A DNA stretch of 51,785 bases from an uncultured Eubacteriales bacterium (GCA_900321185.1 ONVD01000055.1:1-51785), one strand, 5' to 3'; shown: positions 31,474 to 40,840, counted from the stretch's first letter. The notes: generated by a model not told the origin, from the sequence alone. Made by a program: numbers and translations.

Positions 31474-34400
31474 ATGTACAGCAAAGTAGATACAAAATTA
31501 GATTTAACAAAGGTTGATACCAAAGTGTTAGACTTTTGGGACAAACACGATATTTTTAAAAAATCAGTCAACAATCGTGATGAACACCGTGAATTTGTCT
31601 TTTATGATGGACCTCCGGGAATGAATGGTTTACCACATATAGGGCATTCAATTAGTCGAACACTCAAAGACACTTTTTGTAGATACAAAACAATGCAAGG
31701 CTACCGTGTAGAGCGTAGAGCAGGTTGGGATTGCCATGGCTTACCAGTAGAACAACGTGCGGAAAAGGACCTAGGCTTTAAGTCTAAGCAAGATATAGTA
31801 GATTATGGCGTAGAAAATTTTGTCAATAAATGTAAAGAAGTAGTGGATTATTACATGTCTGCTTGGATACCCGCTACAAAAAAACTTGGTTACTGGGTAG
31901 ACTTTGATAATAGATACAAGACGTCGGATAATGAATATATCGAGAGTGAATGGTGGGCGTTAAAGCAGATGTTTGACAAGGGCCTCATTTACGAGGGACA
32001 CAAAGTTGTGCCTTATTGTCCACACTGTGGCACAGGGTTAGCTTCGCACGAAATGGCACAGGGTTACGAAAAAGTAAAAGATCGCACCGTGTATGTAAGG
32101 TTTAAGCTATTAGATGAGGATAATACTTACTTTGTGGCATGGACTACCACACCATGGACGTTGCCTAGCAACTCTGGACTTGCTGTTAACCCGAGTGTAG
32201 AATATTCACTCTTTGAAGTAGCGGATGGTACTAGGTATATCATGGCGACAAATCTCATAGATAAATTATTCAAAGAGTACAACATTCTAAAGACATTTTT
32301 GGGTAAGACTCTGGAATACAAAAAGTACGAACCATTGTTTAAAAATTATGCTAATACAGATTTATCAAAAGGTTGGTTTGTAACATGTGCTGACTATGTT
32401 ACCACTACAGATGGTACAGGAATTGTGCACATTGCTCCAGCCTTTGGTGTTGATGATAGTCTTGTGGGTCAAAAATATAATTTGCCTTTTATCCAGTTGA
32501 TAGATAAAAAAGGTTGTTTTGTAGACGCAGTGCCACAGTACGCTGGCATGCGTAATATTGAGGCAAATGGACTAATTATTGACGAATTAAAACAACGTGG
32601 CGTTGTAATCAAAGAAGAGATGGTAGAACATGACTATCCACACTGCTGGCGCTGTCACACTCCGTTGATTTTTTACTCAACAGACGGCTGGTTTGTTAAG
32701 ATGAGTGACTATCGTCAACAAATGCTCAAAAATAATGCTAACGTAAACTTTGTTCCTGAGAGTGTAAGAGATGGACGTATGGGCAACTTTCTTGCAAATG
32801 CTGTTGATTGGAATTTATCTAGAGACCGCTTTTGGGCGACACCTCTCAACATTTGGCGCTGTGACAAATGCGGGCACTTGCATGCAATTGGTAGTAGAGA
32901 GGAGTTGCGTACTTTAGGTAAACTAGACAAAGATATAGAATTACATCGTCCATATGTAGATAGTGTTACGTTGGCTTGTCCAAAATGCGATGGCACCATG
33001 AGACGTGTACCACAAGTTATTGATGTCTGGTTTGATAGTGGTGCGATGCCTTTTGCACAATTACATTATCCTTTTGAAAATAAAGAGAAGTTTGAAAAGC
33101 AATTCCCGGCAGATTTTATCAGTGAGGGACAAGACCAGACCCGTGGGTGGTTTTATACTTTACAAGCAATTTCGACGGTTCTTTTTGACCAAACACCTTA
33201 CAAAAATTGTGTTGTAAATGGTATTCTACTAGACCGTAACGGCAAAAAAATGAGTAAATCTCTTGGTAACGTTGTTAACCCTAATGACTTAATTGACAAA
33301 TACGGTTGTGATATTATGCGTTGGTACTTTTTGTCTAACGCAACACCGCTGGTAACCACGCAGTTTAACGAAGACCTATTTGGTGAGATACAACATAAGA
33401 TAGTTGGTACTTTGTGGAATACTTACGCTTTTTATGTATTGTATGCTAATATTGATAAATATGATGGTAGTGTTAAATTAACAGATTGTCAATTGTCTAA
33501 AATGGACAAGTGGATACTATCCAAGCTTAATACATTAATAAAACAAGTTACCAAAGATATGGACGCTTACAACTATATTGAGGCTACTAGAATGATAGAA
33601 GACTTTGTAGAGATTTTGTCCAACTGGTATGTGCGTCGTAGCCGTGAAAGGTTTTGGGTGGACGGCGTAAGTGCTGACAAGACTTCGGCTTTTACAACTC
33701 TGTATACAGTACTTATGACTATCGTCAAAATGATTGCGCCTTTTATGCCTTTTATGAGTGAGGAAATTTATCAAAATTTAAAGCGAACAACAGACCCTGA
33801 GAGTGTGCATTTGTGCGATTATCCACATGTGGACGAATCAAAGATTGACCACAATTTGGAGACGAGCATGGACGAGGTAATAGACATTGTATCTCTTGGT
33901 AGAGCAGTACGCGCTGAGACAATGATCAAGAATAGACAACCACTAGCACATATGTATGTTTATACTACCAAACCTGAGCATCTTGATGCTGACATGTTAG
34001 AGATTATCAAAGAAGACTTAAATGTAAAGCAGATTGAGTTTATCGTAGATACTGCCAAGTTTATCACTTTTGAATTAAAACCACAACTCAAAACCTTGGG
34101 CCCTAAATACGGTAAACTGCTTGGTGGTATCCGAAATTATCTATCACATTGTGATAGCCAAAAACTGGTTAACAAACTTAATGCTGGGCAAATAGAAACT
34201 TTTGATATAGACGGTACAACCATAGAATTAACATTAAATGACGTACTCATCAATGCTGTCAGCAAGCCAAACTTTAAAGCACAAAGTCAAGGTTGTGTTA
34301 CAGTTATATTAGATACCGTATTAACTCCAGAATTGATAGATGAAGGTATTATGCGTGAAGTTGTTAGCAAACTACAGAGTATGCGTAAAGAAGCCAACTT

Positions 34401-34590
34401 TGAGGTGGAAGACAAGATAAACTTGTATTACAAAGGTGACAAGAATATCGAACGCGTGATAGACAAGTTTGCATCAGTAATTAGGACCAACGTACTAGTA
34501 GACAATATGCATAACACCGAGGGCGGTGAAAATATTAAGGATGTAGAGATTAACAATCAAAACATAAAGTTAGGGATAGAGAGGATATAA
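31474..34590 (+). CDS. ileS: Isoleucyl-tRNA synthetase, long (type 2) form
   Basis: Charges tRNA-Ile. Class I motifs are GLPHIGHS near residue 55 and KKMSKSLGN near 596. The editing domain has WTTTPWTLPSNSGLAVNP. Two Cys pairs (CDKCGH and CPKCDG) precede VIDVWFDSGAMPFAQLHYP. Length (1038) and GWDCHGLPVEQRAEKDLG fit the eukaryote-like type, which in other bacteria is associated with mupirocin resistance; that trait is not shown here. TTAGGAG precedes the ATG. The next gene starts 2 bases after its stop. Confidence 0.97.
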   Translation: MYSKVDTKLDLTKVDTKVLDFWDKHDIFKKSVNNRDEHREFVFYDGPPGMNGLPHIGHSISRTLKDTFCRYKTMQGYRVERRAGWDCHGLPVEQRAEKDLGFKSKQDIVDYGVENFVNKCKEVVDYYMSAWIPATKKLGYWVDFDNRYKTSDNEYIESEWWALKQMFDKGLIYEGHKVVPYCPHCGTGLASHEMAQGYEKVKDRTVYVRFKLLDEDNTYFVAWTTTPWTLPSNSGLAVNPSVEYSLFEVADGTRYIMATNLIDKLFKEYNILKTFLGKTLEYKKYEPLFKNYANTDLSKGWFVTCADYVTTTDGTGIVHIAPAFGVDDSLVGQKYNLPFIQLIDKKGCFVDAVPQYAGMRNIEANGLIIDELKQRGVVIKEEMVEHDYPHCWRCHTPLIFYSTDGWFVKMSDYRQQMLKNNANVNFVPESVRDGRMGNFLANAVDWNLSRDRFWATPLNIWRCDKCGHLHAIGSREELRTLGKLDKDIELHRPYVDSVTLACPKCDGTMRRVPQVIDVWFDSGAMPFAQLHYPFENKEKFEKQFPADFISEGQDQTRGWFYTLQAISTVLFDQTPYKNCVVNGILLDRNGKKMSKSLGNVVNPNDLIDKYGCDIMRWYFLSNATPLVTTQFNEDLFGEIQHKIVGTLWNTYAFYVLYANIDKYDGSVKLTDCQLSKMDKWILSKLNTLIKQVTKDMDAYNYIEATRMIEDFVEILSNWYVRRSRERFWVDGVSADKTSAFTTLYTVLMTIVKMIAPFMPFMSEEIYQNLKRTTDPESVHLCDYPHVDESKIDHNLETSMDEVIDIVSLGRAVRAETMIKNRQPLAHMYVYTTKPEHLDADMLEIIKEDLNVKQIEFIVDTAKFITFELKPQLKTLGPKYGKLLGGIRNYLSHCDSQKLVNKLNAGQIETFDIDGTTIELTLNDVLINAVSKPNFKAQSQGCVTVILDTVLTPELIDEGIMREVVSKLQSMRKEANFEVEDKINLYYKGDKNIERVIDKFASVIRTNVLVDNMHNTEGGENIKDVEINNQNIKLGIERI

Positions 34591-34591
34591 A

Positions 34592-35242
34592 ATGGAACTA
34601 CACATAGTGTATCAAGACAATCATTTTTTGGTTGTAAAAAAGGATTTTGGTATAACTCAAGACCTATTAGACGAGGGTGTGCAAGAATATTTAATTAAAC
34701 AAAACGGTAAACTTGGTTTTTGTCAACCTCTTATTACTCTTAGTACAGTGAGTGCTGGGTTGGTAGTGTATGTACGTTCTCGCAAAGCTTTTGAGAGGAT
34801 GCAAGATGCTGATATTGTGTACAAATTTTTGTGCGTAACTGTGGGTAAGCCTGAGCCTGTTAGAGGCGGTTTTAGCGTCAACGTGGAAAAGTTGCCAGAC
34901 GGTAGACTTGGTATTGCGCCACCTATAAAGCAGTCGTTTAGAATAGGTTTTTATTACAAGCTTTTGGAGACCGTTTCTCAAATATCTTTAGTGCAGATAT
35001 CCAAATATAATTCCTCCATTGCCGATGTACGCTTTGGTTTGGCACAACTAGGTTGTCCAGTGTTTGGCGATAAACTCTATAGTGGTGATACACTGGCAAA
35101 AAATACTAATTTAGGTTTGATGTTGTATGGAATAGAGTTTGAACACCCAACTACGCGTAGTAAAATGGTGTTTAAGTGTTCTCCTGTCGAAGACACAAAA
35201 CCATGGTCATATTTTAACTTGGAAAAATTATTTAAAATATAG
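34592..35242 (+). CDS. RluA-family pseudouridine-synthase-like protein lacking the catalytic Asp
   Basis: The 216 residues follow the RluA fold: IVYQDNHFLVVKKDFGI at the start, YKFLCVTVGKPEP in the middle, LGCPVFGDKLYSG and LYGIEFEHPTTRSKMVFKCS at the end. The catalytic motif H-R-L-D-x-x-T-S-G-L reads ITLSTVSAGL at 48-57, so the essential Asp is Ser51. RNA modification is therefore unlikely; RNA binding may remain. It is cotranscribed with ileS and the envelope genes. Confidence 0.8.
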   Translation: MELHIVYQDNHFLVVKKDFGITQDLLDEGVQEYLIKQNGKLGFCQPLITLSTVSAGLVVYVRSRKAFERMQDADIVYKFLCVTVGKPEPVRGGFSVNVEKLPDGRLGIAPPIKQSFRIGFYYKLLETVSQISLVQISKYNSSIADVRFGLAQLGCPVFGDKLYSGDTLAKNTNLGLMLYGIEFEHPTTRSKMVFKCSPVEDTKPWSYFNLEKLFKI

Positions 35243-35250
35243 GAGAAATT

Positions 35251-36231
35251 ATGAACGACAAATCTCGTAAGGTGCTAGTTGCTACGATATCAGTTGCTTT
35301 GGTAGTTGTTATCGTTGCAATGTTAGTAGTTGTTTTTACAAATCAAAACAAAAATATCCAAGGTGACATAAATATAGCACAAAAAAACTATGATATTTTA
35401 AATTCTGATGATTATAAAAATTTGGAGGAAAATATAAGTTCGGATTTAAGTGCGTCAGACACGAGCGCTGTAAACACTTATGCACAATCTTTGCAAACTT
35501 CGGATTCGGCTTTGTCTAAGGCGTATAGTATGTTGCATTTGCAGTATTCAATGCAATGGACAATGGCACAGGCCTTGACAAATGACACTGTGTTTGGTGG
35601 CAACCAAAAGAGTTTGCAAAAGATAGAATCTTGCTTTGATGATTATGCAACCAAACTATCTGCTACTATGGAGGCTGTGGCAATCTTTAATATCGACTCT
35701 GCCCTTAGCACTACAACATCATCTACAAAACTAGCAGAGTTCAAAAAAATTATGCAATGTCTAATTGACCAAACAACCACTTTGATAACTTTAAATGACA
35801 ATATGTTAGAGGTTGTTAAGCAAAATAACTACACTGAACAAGCGTCAAACGGCATACCGAGAGACCTAAAGATTATGTTTTTACAAATGTTTAACGCTCA
35901 AGGTAATATATTACAAAACGCTGTAGTTGAGGTATGTAAGGACGACGTTGTTAAAGATGTCAACCAAACGACATATAGCGATGCACAACTTTTGCTGAAT
36001 GCCTATAAAAATGCAGATAGTGCAAACTTTGTATATGCTACAATAAATGAAAACATAACAGATTGTACAGTAGAGGGGTTTGTATCAGCATTTAATCTAA
36101 ATATTGCAGAAGTTAATGCTTGGTTAAATAGTACAGACAAGAGTGCTTATGTTACAACACTTAGTGACGAAAATAAAAACAAGCAATCAATTATGGTACT
36201 CAATTTATTTTTAACAAAGTTGGCGGGGTAG
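35251..36231 (+). CDS. Membrane-anchored extracytoplasmic protein, unknown
   Basis: No family is recognised. AGGAG precedes the ATG. A single N-terminal membrane helix at ~8-29 (VLVATISVALVVVIVAMLVV) is preceded by Lys/Arg and followed by a ~295-residue polar helical region rich in Ser, Thr, Asn and Gln. There is no lipobox, so it is probably an uncleaved signal anchor. It lies between the RluA-like gene and a lipoprotein gene with 8-bp gaps, suggesting a joint envelope role. Confidence 0.75.
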   Translation: MNDKSRKVLVATISVALVVVIVAMLVVVFTNQNKNIQGDINIAQKNYDILNSDDYKNLEENISSDLSASDTSAVNTYAQSLQTSDSALSKAYSMLHLQYSMQWTMAQALTNDTVFGGNQKSLQKIESCFDDYATKLSATMEAVAIFNIDSALSTTTSSTKLAEFKKIMQCLIDQTTTLITLNDNMLEVVKQNNYTEQASNGIPRDLKIMFLQMFNAQGNILQNAVVEVCKDDVVKDVNQTTYSDAQLLLNAYKNADSANFVYATINENITDCTVEGFVSAFNLNIAEVNAWLNSTDKSAYVTTLSDENKNKQSIMVLNLFLTKLAG

Positions 36232-36239
36232 GGAGGTAA

Positions 36240-37334
36240 ATGATGACTAAATTTGCAAATAAGTTTTTGAGTGCAATTTTGTGCATGTGTGTGTTAGGTA
36301 TGCTATCGTTTACTCTGTATGGTTGTGGACAAACTGGCAACACTATATATTCTAATGTTATCAAACAATATAACGAAATAATCGCTAGCAATACGGATAT
36401 TTTTGATAAAGAGGGGAATGTCGATATACAATATGGAGACACTTTAAATACTGCTATTAATTCTAACGATAGTTATGTAAAACTAGCCAACAACGTTGAC
36501 GAAAAACAGACATATGGGGTTTTGTTTGCACCAGTGTTTGAGGCATCTATGTACTCAATCAATTATTATATTAAACGTTTGGATTTCGGTTTGGTAAATT
36601 TGCCTGCTAATCAGTCACAAAAAGTTTTGGATGCTTTACAAGAATTTGAAAGTGCCCTAAATGCTTTTACAACTCAAAAACACAGTTTGGAAGCCCGTAC
36701 TAGTTTTGATGTAACAAGCAATGTCGTTCAAAACGAACTCAATAAATTTTGTAGTTTGTATCGTGATTTAGACGAAAAGTCTTGTGCTCTCAGTTCGCAA
36801 GTGTTAGACTTTTATACTAACAATATTTTTGAAGGTGTCAAATTTAATAATGGTAGATACTCATTGGGCAGTGCAAAACTTCAATTTTTATCAAGACTTA
36901 CACAGTTTGCTACTATTGACCAACAAATATTAGTTAATTATTATTTTGACAAAACATATACAAATCACGAATTGACGGATACCCAAATATTATTAAATGA
37001 TTTTGATAGCGTATCTAGTTATACCATATGGGAAGGTACACAAGGTGACATTAGTACACTAGAGCAAGCTAGTATTGACGCACTCGCAACTGAGATTGAT
37101 TACAACGAGGTATTTGCTAGTCAATACAATTTATTTAATGAGTCAATGGCACAAATATCCCTAACAAATTATTATAATTACAAAAGTGGTAGTTATAATG
37201 ATAGTAATTATACTGTTAGCGAAAGAGTAGGTTTCGCCAAAATTGATGAGTTTTTACAAACTTATGCCACAAATATGTTCAATTATGAGCGTACATTAAT
37301 TGGCAGTGTTGGCGCTTACAAAGCAAGTATTTAA
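36240..37334 (+). CDS. Putative lipoprotein, unknown
   Basis: A 364-residue exported protein. The signal peptide runs from KFANKFLSAILCMCVLGM to the lipobox L-Y-G-C, with Cys29 as the lipidation site. The mature part is polar and largely helical, without a known domain. AGGGAGG precedes two adjacent ATGs (36240 and 36243). Together with the preceding gene it forms a pair of cell-envelope proteins inside a tRNA synthetase operon. Its last codons overlap the region just before gltX. Confidence 0.78.
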   Translation: MMTKFANKFLSAILCMCVLGMLSFTLYGCGQTGNTIYSNVIKQYNEIIASNTDIFDKEGNVDIQYGDTLNTAINSNDSYVKLANNVDEKQTYGVLFAPVFEASMYSINYYIKRLDFGLVNLPANQSQKVLDALQEFESALNAFTTQKHSLEARTSFDVTSNVVQNELNKFCSLYRDLDEKSCALSSQVLDFYTNNIFEGVKFNNGRYSLGSAKLQFLSRLTQFATIDQQILVNYYFDKTYTNHELTDTQILLNDFDSVSSYTIWEGTQGDISTLEQASIDALATEIDYNEVFASQYNLFNESMAQISLTNYYNYKSGSYNDSNYTVSERVGFAKIDEFLQTYATNMFNYERTLIGSVGAYKASI

Positions 37335-37344
37335 GGAGAAACAA

Positions 37345-39009
37345 ATGGACAACAAAAAATTAGCAGACTTGTTATATCCAGAGGCAAAGAGTGTAGATTT
37401 TTGGTTTGAACGCTACAAACCTCGTAATTTACCTAAGGGTGCAGAGGTCACTCGTTTTGCCCCTAGCCCAACAGGCTTTTTGCATATAGGTGGTTTGTTT
37501 GGCGCATTGGTAGATGCTACCATTGCAAGACAAACTAATGGAGTGTGCTATCTACGTATCGAAGATACTGACCAAAAGCGAAAAGTTAAGAACGGTGTCG
37601 AGGGTATAATAGATAGTTTTAGGATGTTTGACGTAGGGTTTAACGAAGGTAAGTTGTCGATGGATAATGAAGTAGGTGACTATGGCCCTTATGTCCAATC
37701 TAATAGGCGGGAAATTTACAAATCTTTTGCTAAAGAGATGGTTTTACGTGGTAAGGCTTATCCTTGTTTTTGCTCCGAAGACGAATTAAACAACTTGCGT
37801 GAGCAACAAATGGCAAAAAAGTTAAATCCTGGTTATTATGGTCAATATGCAAAATGTCGCAATTTATCTTATGAACAAATAGCAGATAATATAAAGGCGG
37901 GCAAACCATGGGTGTTACGCTTTAGATGCCCTTATACCCAAGATGACAAAATAGAAACAAACGACCTAGTTAGAGGCAACAGAATTATCCCTTGTAACTA
38001 CAACGATGTAGTTATAATGAAGTCGAATAATTTACCACCTTACAACTTTGCTCATGTTGTAGATGATACTTTGATGCACACAACCTTAGTAGTACGTAGT
38101 GATGAATGGTTCCCGAGCTTCACTGAACATTTACAATTGTTTGAGGCATTGGGGCTTACTCCACCAAAATACGCACACACGAGTGCTATGCAAAAGATTG
38201 ATGAGCAAACCAACGAACGACGTAAGATTAGTAAGCGCAAAGACCCAGAGGCGAATGTGGCTTTTTTTGTGGAGCAAGGTTATCCTGTAGAGGCGATTTT
38301 TGATTATCTTATGATTATTGCTAATAGTAATTTTGAAGATTGGCGTGCACAAAATCCAAAAGCAAACATAAGTGAGTTTAAGTTTGATATATCCAAATTG
38401 AACACAAGTGGTGCATTGTTTGATATGGTCAAACTAAGTGATGTTAGCAAAAATACAATTAGCAACATGACAGGGCAACAAGTCTTTGATGCAGTTAGTA
38501 GTTGGGCAAGTCGTTTTGACACGGATTTTTATAAATTACTAAGTCAAAACAAAGATTATTATACTCAAATCTTAAATATAGATAGAGATATACCAAAGCC
38601 TCGAAAAGATATATCTCATTGGGCAGAAGTAAGAACAATGTATGAATATATGTTTGATGATGTGTTTGATAATCTTAATTTTGCTTTTCCCGAAAAGTTT
38701 AGTAACGCACAGATTATAGAGGTGTTACAAAACTACCCAAATTATTTTAACCCTACAGATGACCAAACTCAGTGGTTTGGACGTATTAAGGATTTGGCAG
38801 AATATATAGGTTGGGCAAGAGAAGTCAAGTTATTTAAGCAACAACCAGACTTGTACCCAGGACATTGTGGTGATGTTAGTACTATTTTGCGTGTGGCACT
38901 GACGGGGCGTACAATGACGCCAAATTTATATAACATATGCATGCTTTTGGGTAAAGACCGTATAGAGTATAGATTAAATAAAGTTTTAAATAAATTAAAA
39001 ACAGCCTAA
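37345..39009 (+). CDS. gltX: Glutamyl-tRNA synthetase
   Basis: Charges tRNA-Glu (and perhaps tRNA-Gln). FAPSPTGFLHIGGLFGALVD is the HIGH region and RRKISKRKDPEANVAFF the KMSKS region. IEDTDQKRKVKNG and the SNRREIYKSFAKE segment are typical. ATG 37345 follows AAGGAG; an upstream in-frame ATG at 37300 lies inside the lipoprotein gene. At 554 residues it is longer than the ~480-residue form, mainly in the C-terminal anticodon-binding part. The stop codon sits within a terminator stem. Confidence 0.96.
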   Translation: MDNKKLADLLYPEAKSVDFWFERYKPRNLPKGAEVTRFAPSPTGFLHIGGLFGALVDATIARQTNGVCYLRIEDTDQKRKVKNGVEGIIDSFRMFDVGFNEGKLSMDNEVGDYGPYVQSNRREIYKSFAKEMVLRGKAYPCFCSEDELNNLREQQMAKKLNPGYYGQYAKCRNLSYEQIADNIKAGKPWVLRFRCPYTQDDKIETNDLVRGNRIIPCNYNDVVIMKSNNLPPYNFAHVVDDTLMHTTLVVRSDEWFPSFTEHLQLFEALGLTPPKYAHTSAMQKIDEQTNERRKISKRKDPEANVAFFVEQGYPVEAIFDYLMIIANSNFEDWRAQNPKANISEFKFDISKLNTSGALFDMVKLSDVSKNTISNMTGQQVFDAVSSWASRFDTDFYKLLSQNKDYYTQILNIDRDIPKPRKDISHWAEVRTMYEYMFDDVFDNLNFAFPEKFSNAQIIEVLQNYPNYFNPTDDQTQWFGRIKDLAEYIGWAREVKLFKQQPDLYPGHCGDVSTILRVALTGRTMTPNLYNICMLLGKDRIEYRLNKVLNKLKTA

Positions 39010-39027
39010 AACATTAGGCTGTTTTTT
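38997..39027. terminator. Bidirectional terminator containing both stop codons
   Basis: AAAAACAGCCTAA (38997-39009) pairs with TTAGGCTGTTTTT (39014-39026) around AACA. The TAA of gltX ends the left arm and the TAA of the minus-strand gene starts the right arm. Confidence 0.92.
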
Positions 39028-39538
39028 GTAAATATTGTGCTATATAATAGGTAGCATCATATTCTTTGTGAGTGTTGTTTATCATATTGCTTGCTTGATA
39101 GAGTGAAACGTCTTGTAGGTACTGGTTGGTACTTTCGTAGAGTAACACAAATGTATAATATTGTGTCTTGCATTCATCTAGATAAAACTTTGTGGCATGT
39201 ACAACTTCGTGTGCATATGTCCAAATAAAACGTGGTGAATTATCTATAATTGCTGAGTTTATACGAATTGTGTTGTCAAATAGTGCAAAGAATGTGACTT
39301 GACCATCGTATGTGACGTTGTCTACATACTCAATCTCAAAATCTTTGTTAACAAGATTGTTAATTAAATATATGGCCTCTTCGTTTGTAAGTACCGGATT
39401 TAATACTTCTTGGTGTGGTATGTATGCGTGACTTTCTTTGTATTCTAGTTTGTTGCACGTCATTACACCTATAATAGACCACAAAAAAAGATTAATTCCC
39501 AGCAAACAAAGAATAAAACCTCTTACCGTTTTTATCAT
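39014..39538 (-). CDS. Small membrane-anchored HExxH protein
   Basis: A 174-residue protein with one N-terminal membrane helix (residues ~7-27, FILCLLGINLFLWSIIGVM) and an extracytoplasmic part. FIWTYAHEVVHATKFYLDEC holds HEVVH at 110-114, the zinc-metalloprotease motif, but there is no obvious third ligand. It could be a minimal peptidase or a degenerate relative. ATG 39538 has AAAGGG upstream and a near-consensus promoter. It converges on gltX with a shared terminator. Confidence 0.65.
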   Translation of the reverse strand: MIKTVRGFILCLLGINLFLWSIIGVMTCNKLEYKESHAYIPHQEVLNPVLTNEEAIYLINNLVNKDFEIEYVDNVTYDGQVTFFALFDNTIRINSAIIDNSPRFIWTYAHEVVHATKFYLDECKTQYYTFVLLYESTNQYLQDVSLYQASNMINNTHKEYDATYYIAQYLQKTA

Positions 39539-39565
39539 GATTTTACCCTTTCTAATATGTGCCTA

Positions 39566-39594
39566 ATAATAGCAAAAAAATGCTTGCTTGTCAA
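39566..39594 (-). promoter_or_regulatory. Promoter of the HExxH protein gene
   Basis: Minus strand: TTGACA (39594-39589), 17-bp spacer, TATTAT (39571-39566) preceded by TGC. It is near consensus. Confidence 0.85.
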
Positions 39595-39668
39595 TAGTGG
39601 GTAGATAAAAATGTCACATAAAATGGTATACAAGAATATATTTTTATTATATCCAAAGGGGGTTAATT

Positions 39669-39980
39669 ATGATAGGTATGTTCGAAGGTTATAATAATTT
39701 TGGTAATTCCAACACTAATAATACCAAAGATTTTGATACATTGCAACAAGCACGCAAAGATTTGATAGGTGAGATTGAGGCGGTGATACAATATGCTGAC
39801 CATATTCATAACTCTAACAATCGTTTGGCAATAGAAACCTGGAGAGATATAATGCACGAAGAAATGGTGCATGTGGGAGAGTTGTTGGGGTTGTTAGACT
39901 ATTTAGAACCTAATCAACTAAAATATGTCCAAGAGGGCATAAAAGAATTTGAAGAGCGTAAAAAAATGGGCACAAATTGA
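39669..39980 (+). CDS. Small ferritin-like protein resembling encapsulated ferritin (EncFtn)
   Basis: A 103-residue protein with two predicted helices. The first has LIGEIEAVIQYADHI, with Glu35 and Tyr42; the second has MHEEMVHVGELLGLLDYL, with Glu65 and His68. The Glu-x29-Glu-x2-His spacing and the Tyr seven after the first Glu match EncFtn, which forms its di-iron site only when two chains pair. A role in iron or peroxide handling is inferred. No encapsulin gene is in the window. AAGGGGG lies upstream of ATG 39669. Confidence 0.7.
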   Translation: MIGMFEGYNNFGNSNTNNTKDFDTLQQARKDLIGEIEAVIQYADHIHNSNNRLAIETWRDIMHEEMVHVGELLGLLDYLEPNQLKYVQEGIKEFEERKKMGTN

Positions 39981-39988
39981 CATTATTT

Positions 39989-40014
39989 GATGAATAGAGA
40001 TATTCATCTTTTTT
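39989..40014 (+). terminator. Terminator of the ferritin-like gene
   Basis: GATGAATA and TATTCATC form an 8-bp stem with a GAGA tetraloop, followed by six Ts. Confidence 0.9.
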
Positions 40015-40045
40015 ATTTAATATATATATAGTTAGCGAGGTGAAT

Positions 40046-40717
40046 ATGAAAAAGTCTTTATTACTGTTGCCACTTGGTTTATGTATGTGCGTTTGTTTGT
40101 CAGCTTGCACAAATGACATCCAAGAGTATCTACGCTCGCATGTTTCGGAGAATTGTGACACATATTTTGTAGGTGAGACAAATGATTTTTATGTGGATTT
40201 ATTTAGTGGCGTCCGTGAGAAAACATACAAACTAGATGGTGTTTCAACAGAGTTGATTCCCTACACTATAGTATCTGCAAAATGTAAAACTGACTTGGAC
40301 GTTAAAGAATTGCAGTATTGTGTCGAAATAGATGGTAAAACATACGAAGGGGCATTTAGTCAAAACCCATATGACGGAGATTTGGAGGCTGACCTTGGAA
40401 TAACTACTAGTGCTACACAGAATGTTTATGTCTATTTAAAGTTTGATAATACTACAGAAGTTGCGACCCTAAAATGTGTATCAAAAGATTTTTTAGTCAG
40501 CCCTGATACAGCATTGGATATTGCTGTAGATGAAATAATAGGGAATAATATAGATTTTGCGACAGATAAAAATTACGAATGCTTTGTTCAAGTGCTCAAT
40601 AAGGATGAAGCCAATCATCTTTACTTTTGGCTTATTAATGTAATTTCTAGTGATGGCGATATTTATACAATCATTGTAGACGTCGGTACTGGCAAAGTAC
40701 TAGCCAAAAAGTTGTAA
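40046..40717 (+). CDS. Putative lipoprotein with PepSY-like C-terminal part
   Basis: The 223-residue protein has a signal peptide (KKSLLLLPLGLCMCVCLSAC) with lipobox L-S-A-C and Cys21 as lipid site. Residues ~150-223 (DTALDIAVDEIIG, FVQVLNKDEANHLYFWLINV and IYTIIVDVGTGKVLAKKL) resemble a single PepSY-type domain, often a protease-inhibitor or sensor module. The middle is unknown. ATG 40046 follows GAGGTG; the GTG at 40040 is part of that site. Confidence 0.7.
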   Translation: MKKSLLLLPLGLCMCVCLSACTNDIQEYLRSHVSENCDTYFVGETNDFYVDLFSGVREKTYKLDGVSTELIPYTIVSAKCKTDLDVKELQYCVEIDGKTYEGAFSQNPYDGDLEADLGITTSATQNVYVYLKFDNTTEVATLKCVSKDFLVSPDTALDIAVDEIIGNNIDFATDKNYECFVQVLNKDEANHLYFWLINVISSDGDIYTIIVDVGTGKVLAKKL

Positions 40718-40840
40718 CATTTTGTGTGACGTTTTAATAAACTGGCTATGTAGAGATAATGAAGACAAATAATTTACAGCACAAAAGAAAAAATACATAG
40801 ATAAGTACTTTTGATTATTTTAGGAGGTTCAAAAGAAAGT

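Noticed and set aside
31474-34590. Mupirocin resistance as a function of ileS
   Set aside because: The type-2 sequence only suggests it; nothing in the sequence shows acquired resistance or transfer.
40746-40800. CTATGTA/TACATAG inverted pair before the Cys-rich microprotein gene
   Set aside because: Only 7 bp with a 41-bp gap in AT-rich sequence; easily due to chance.
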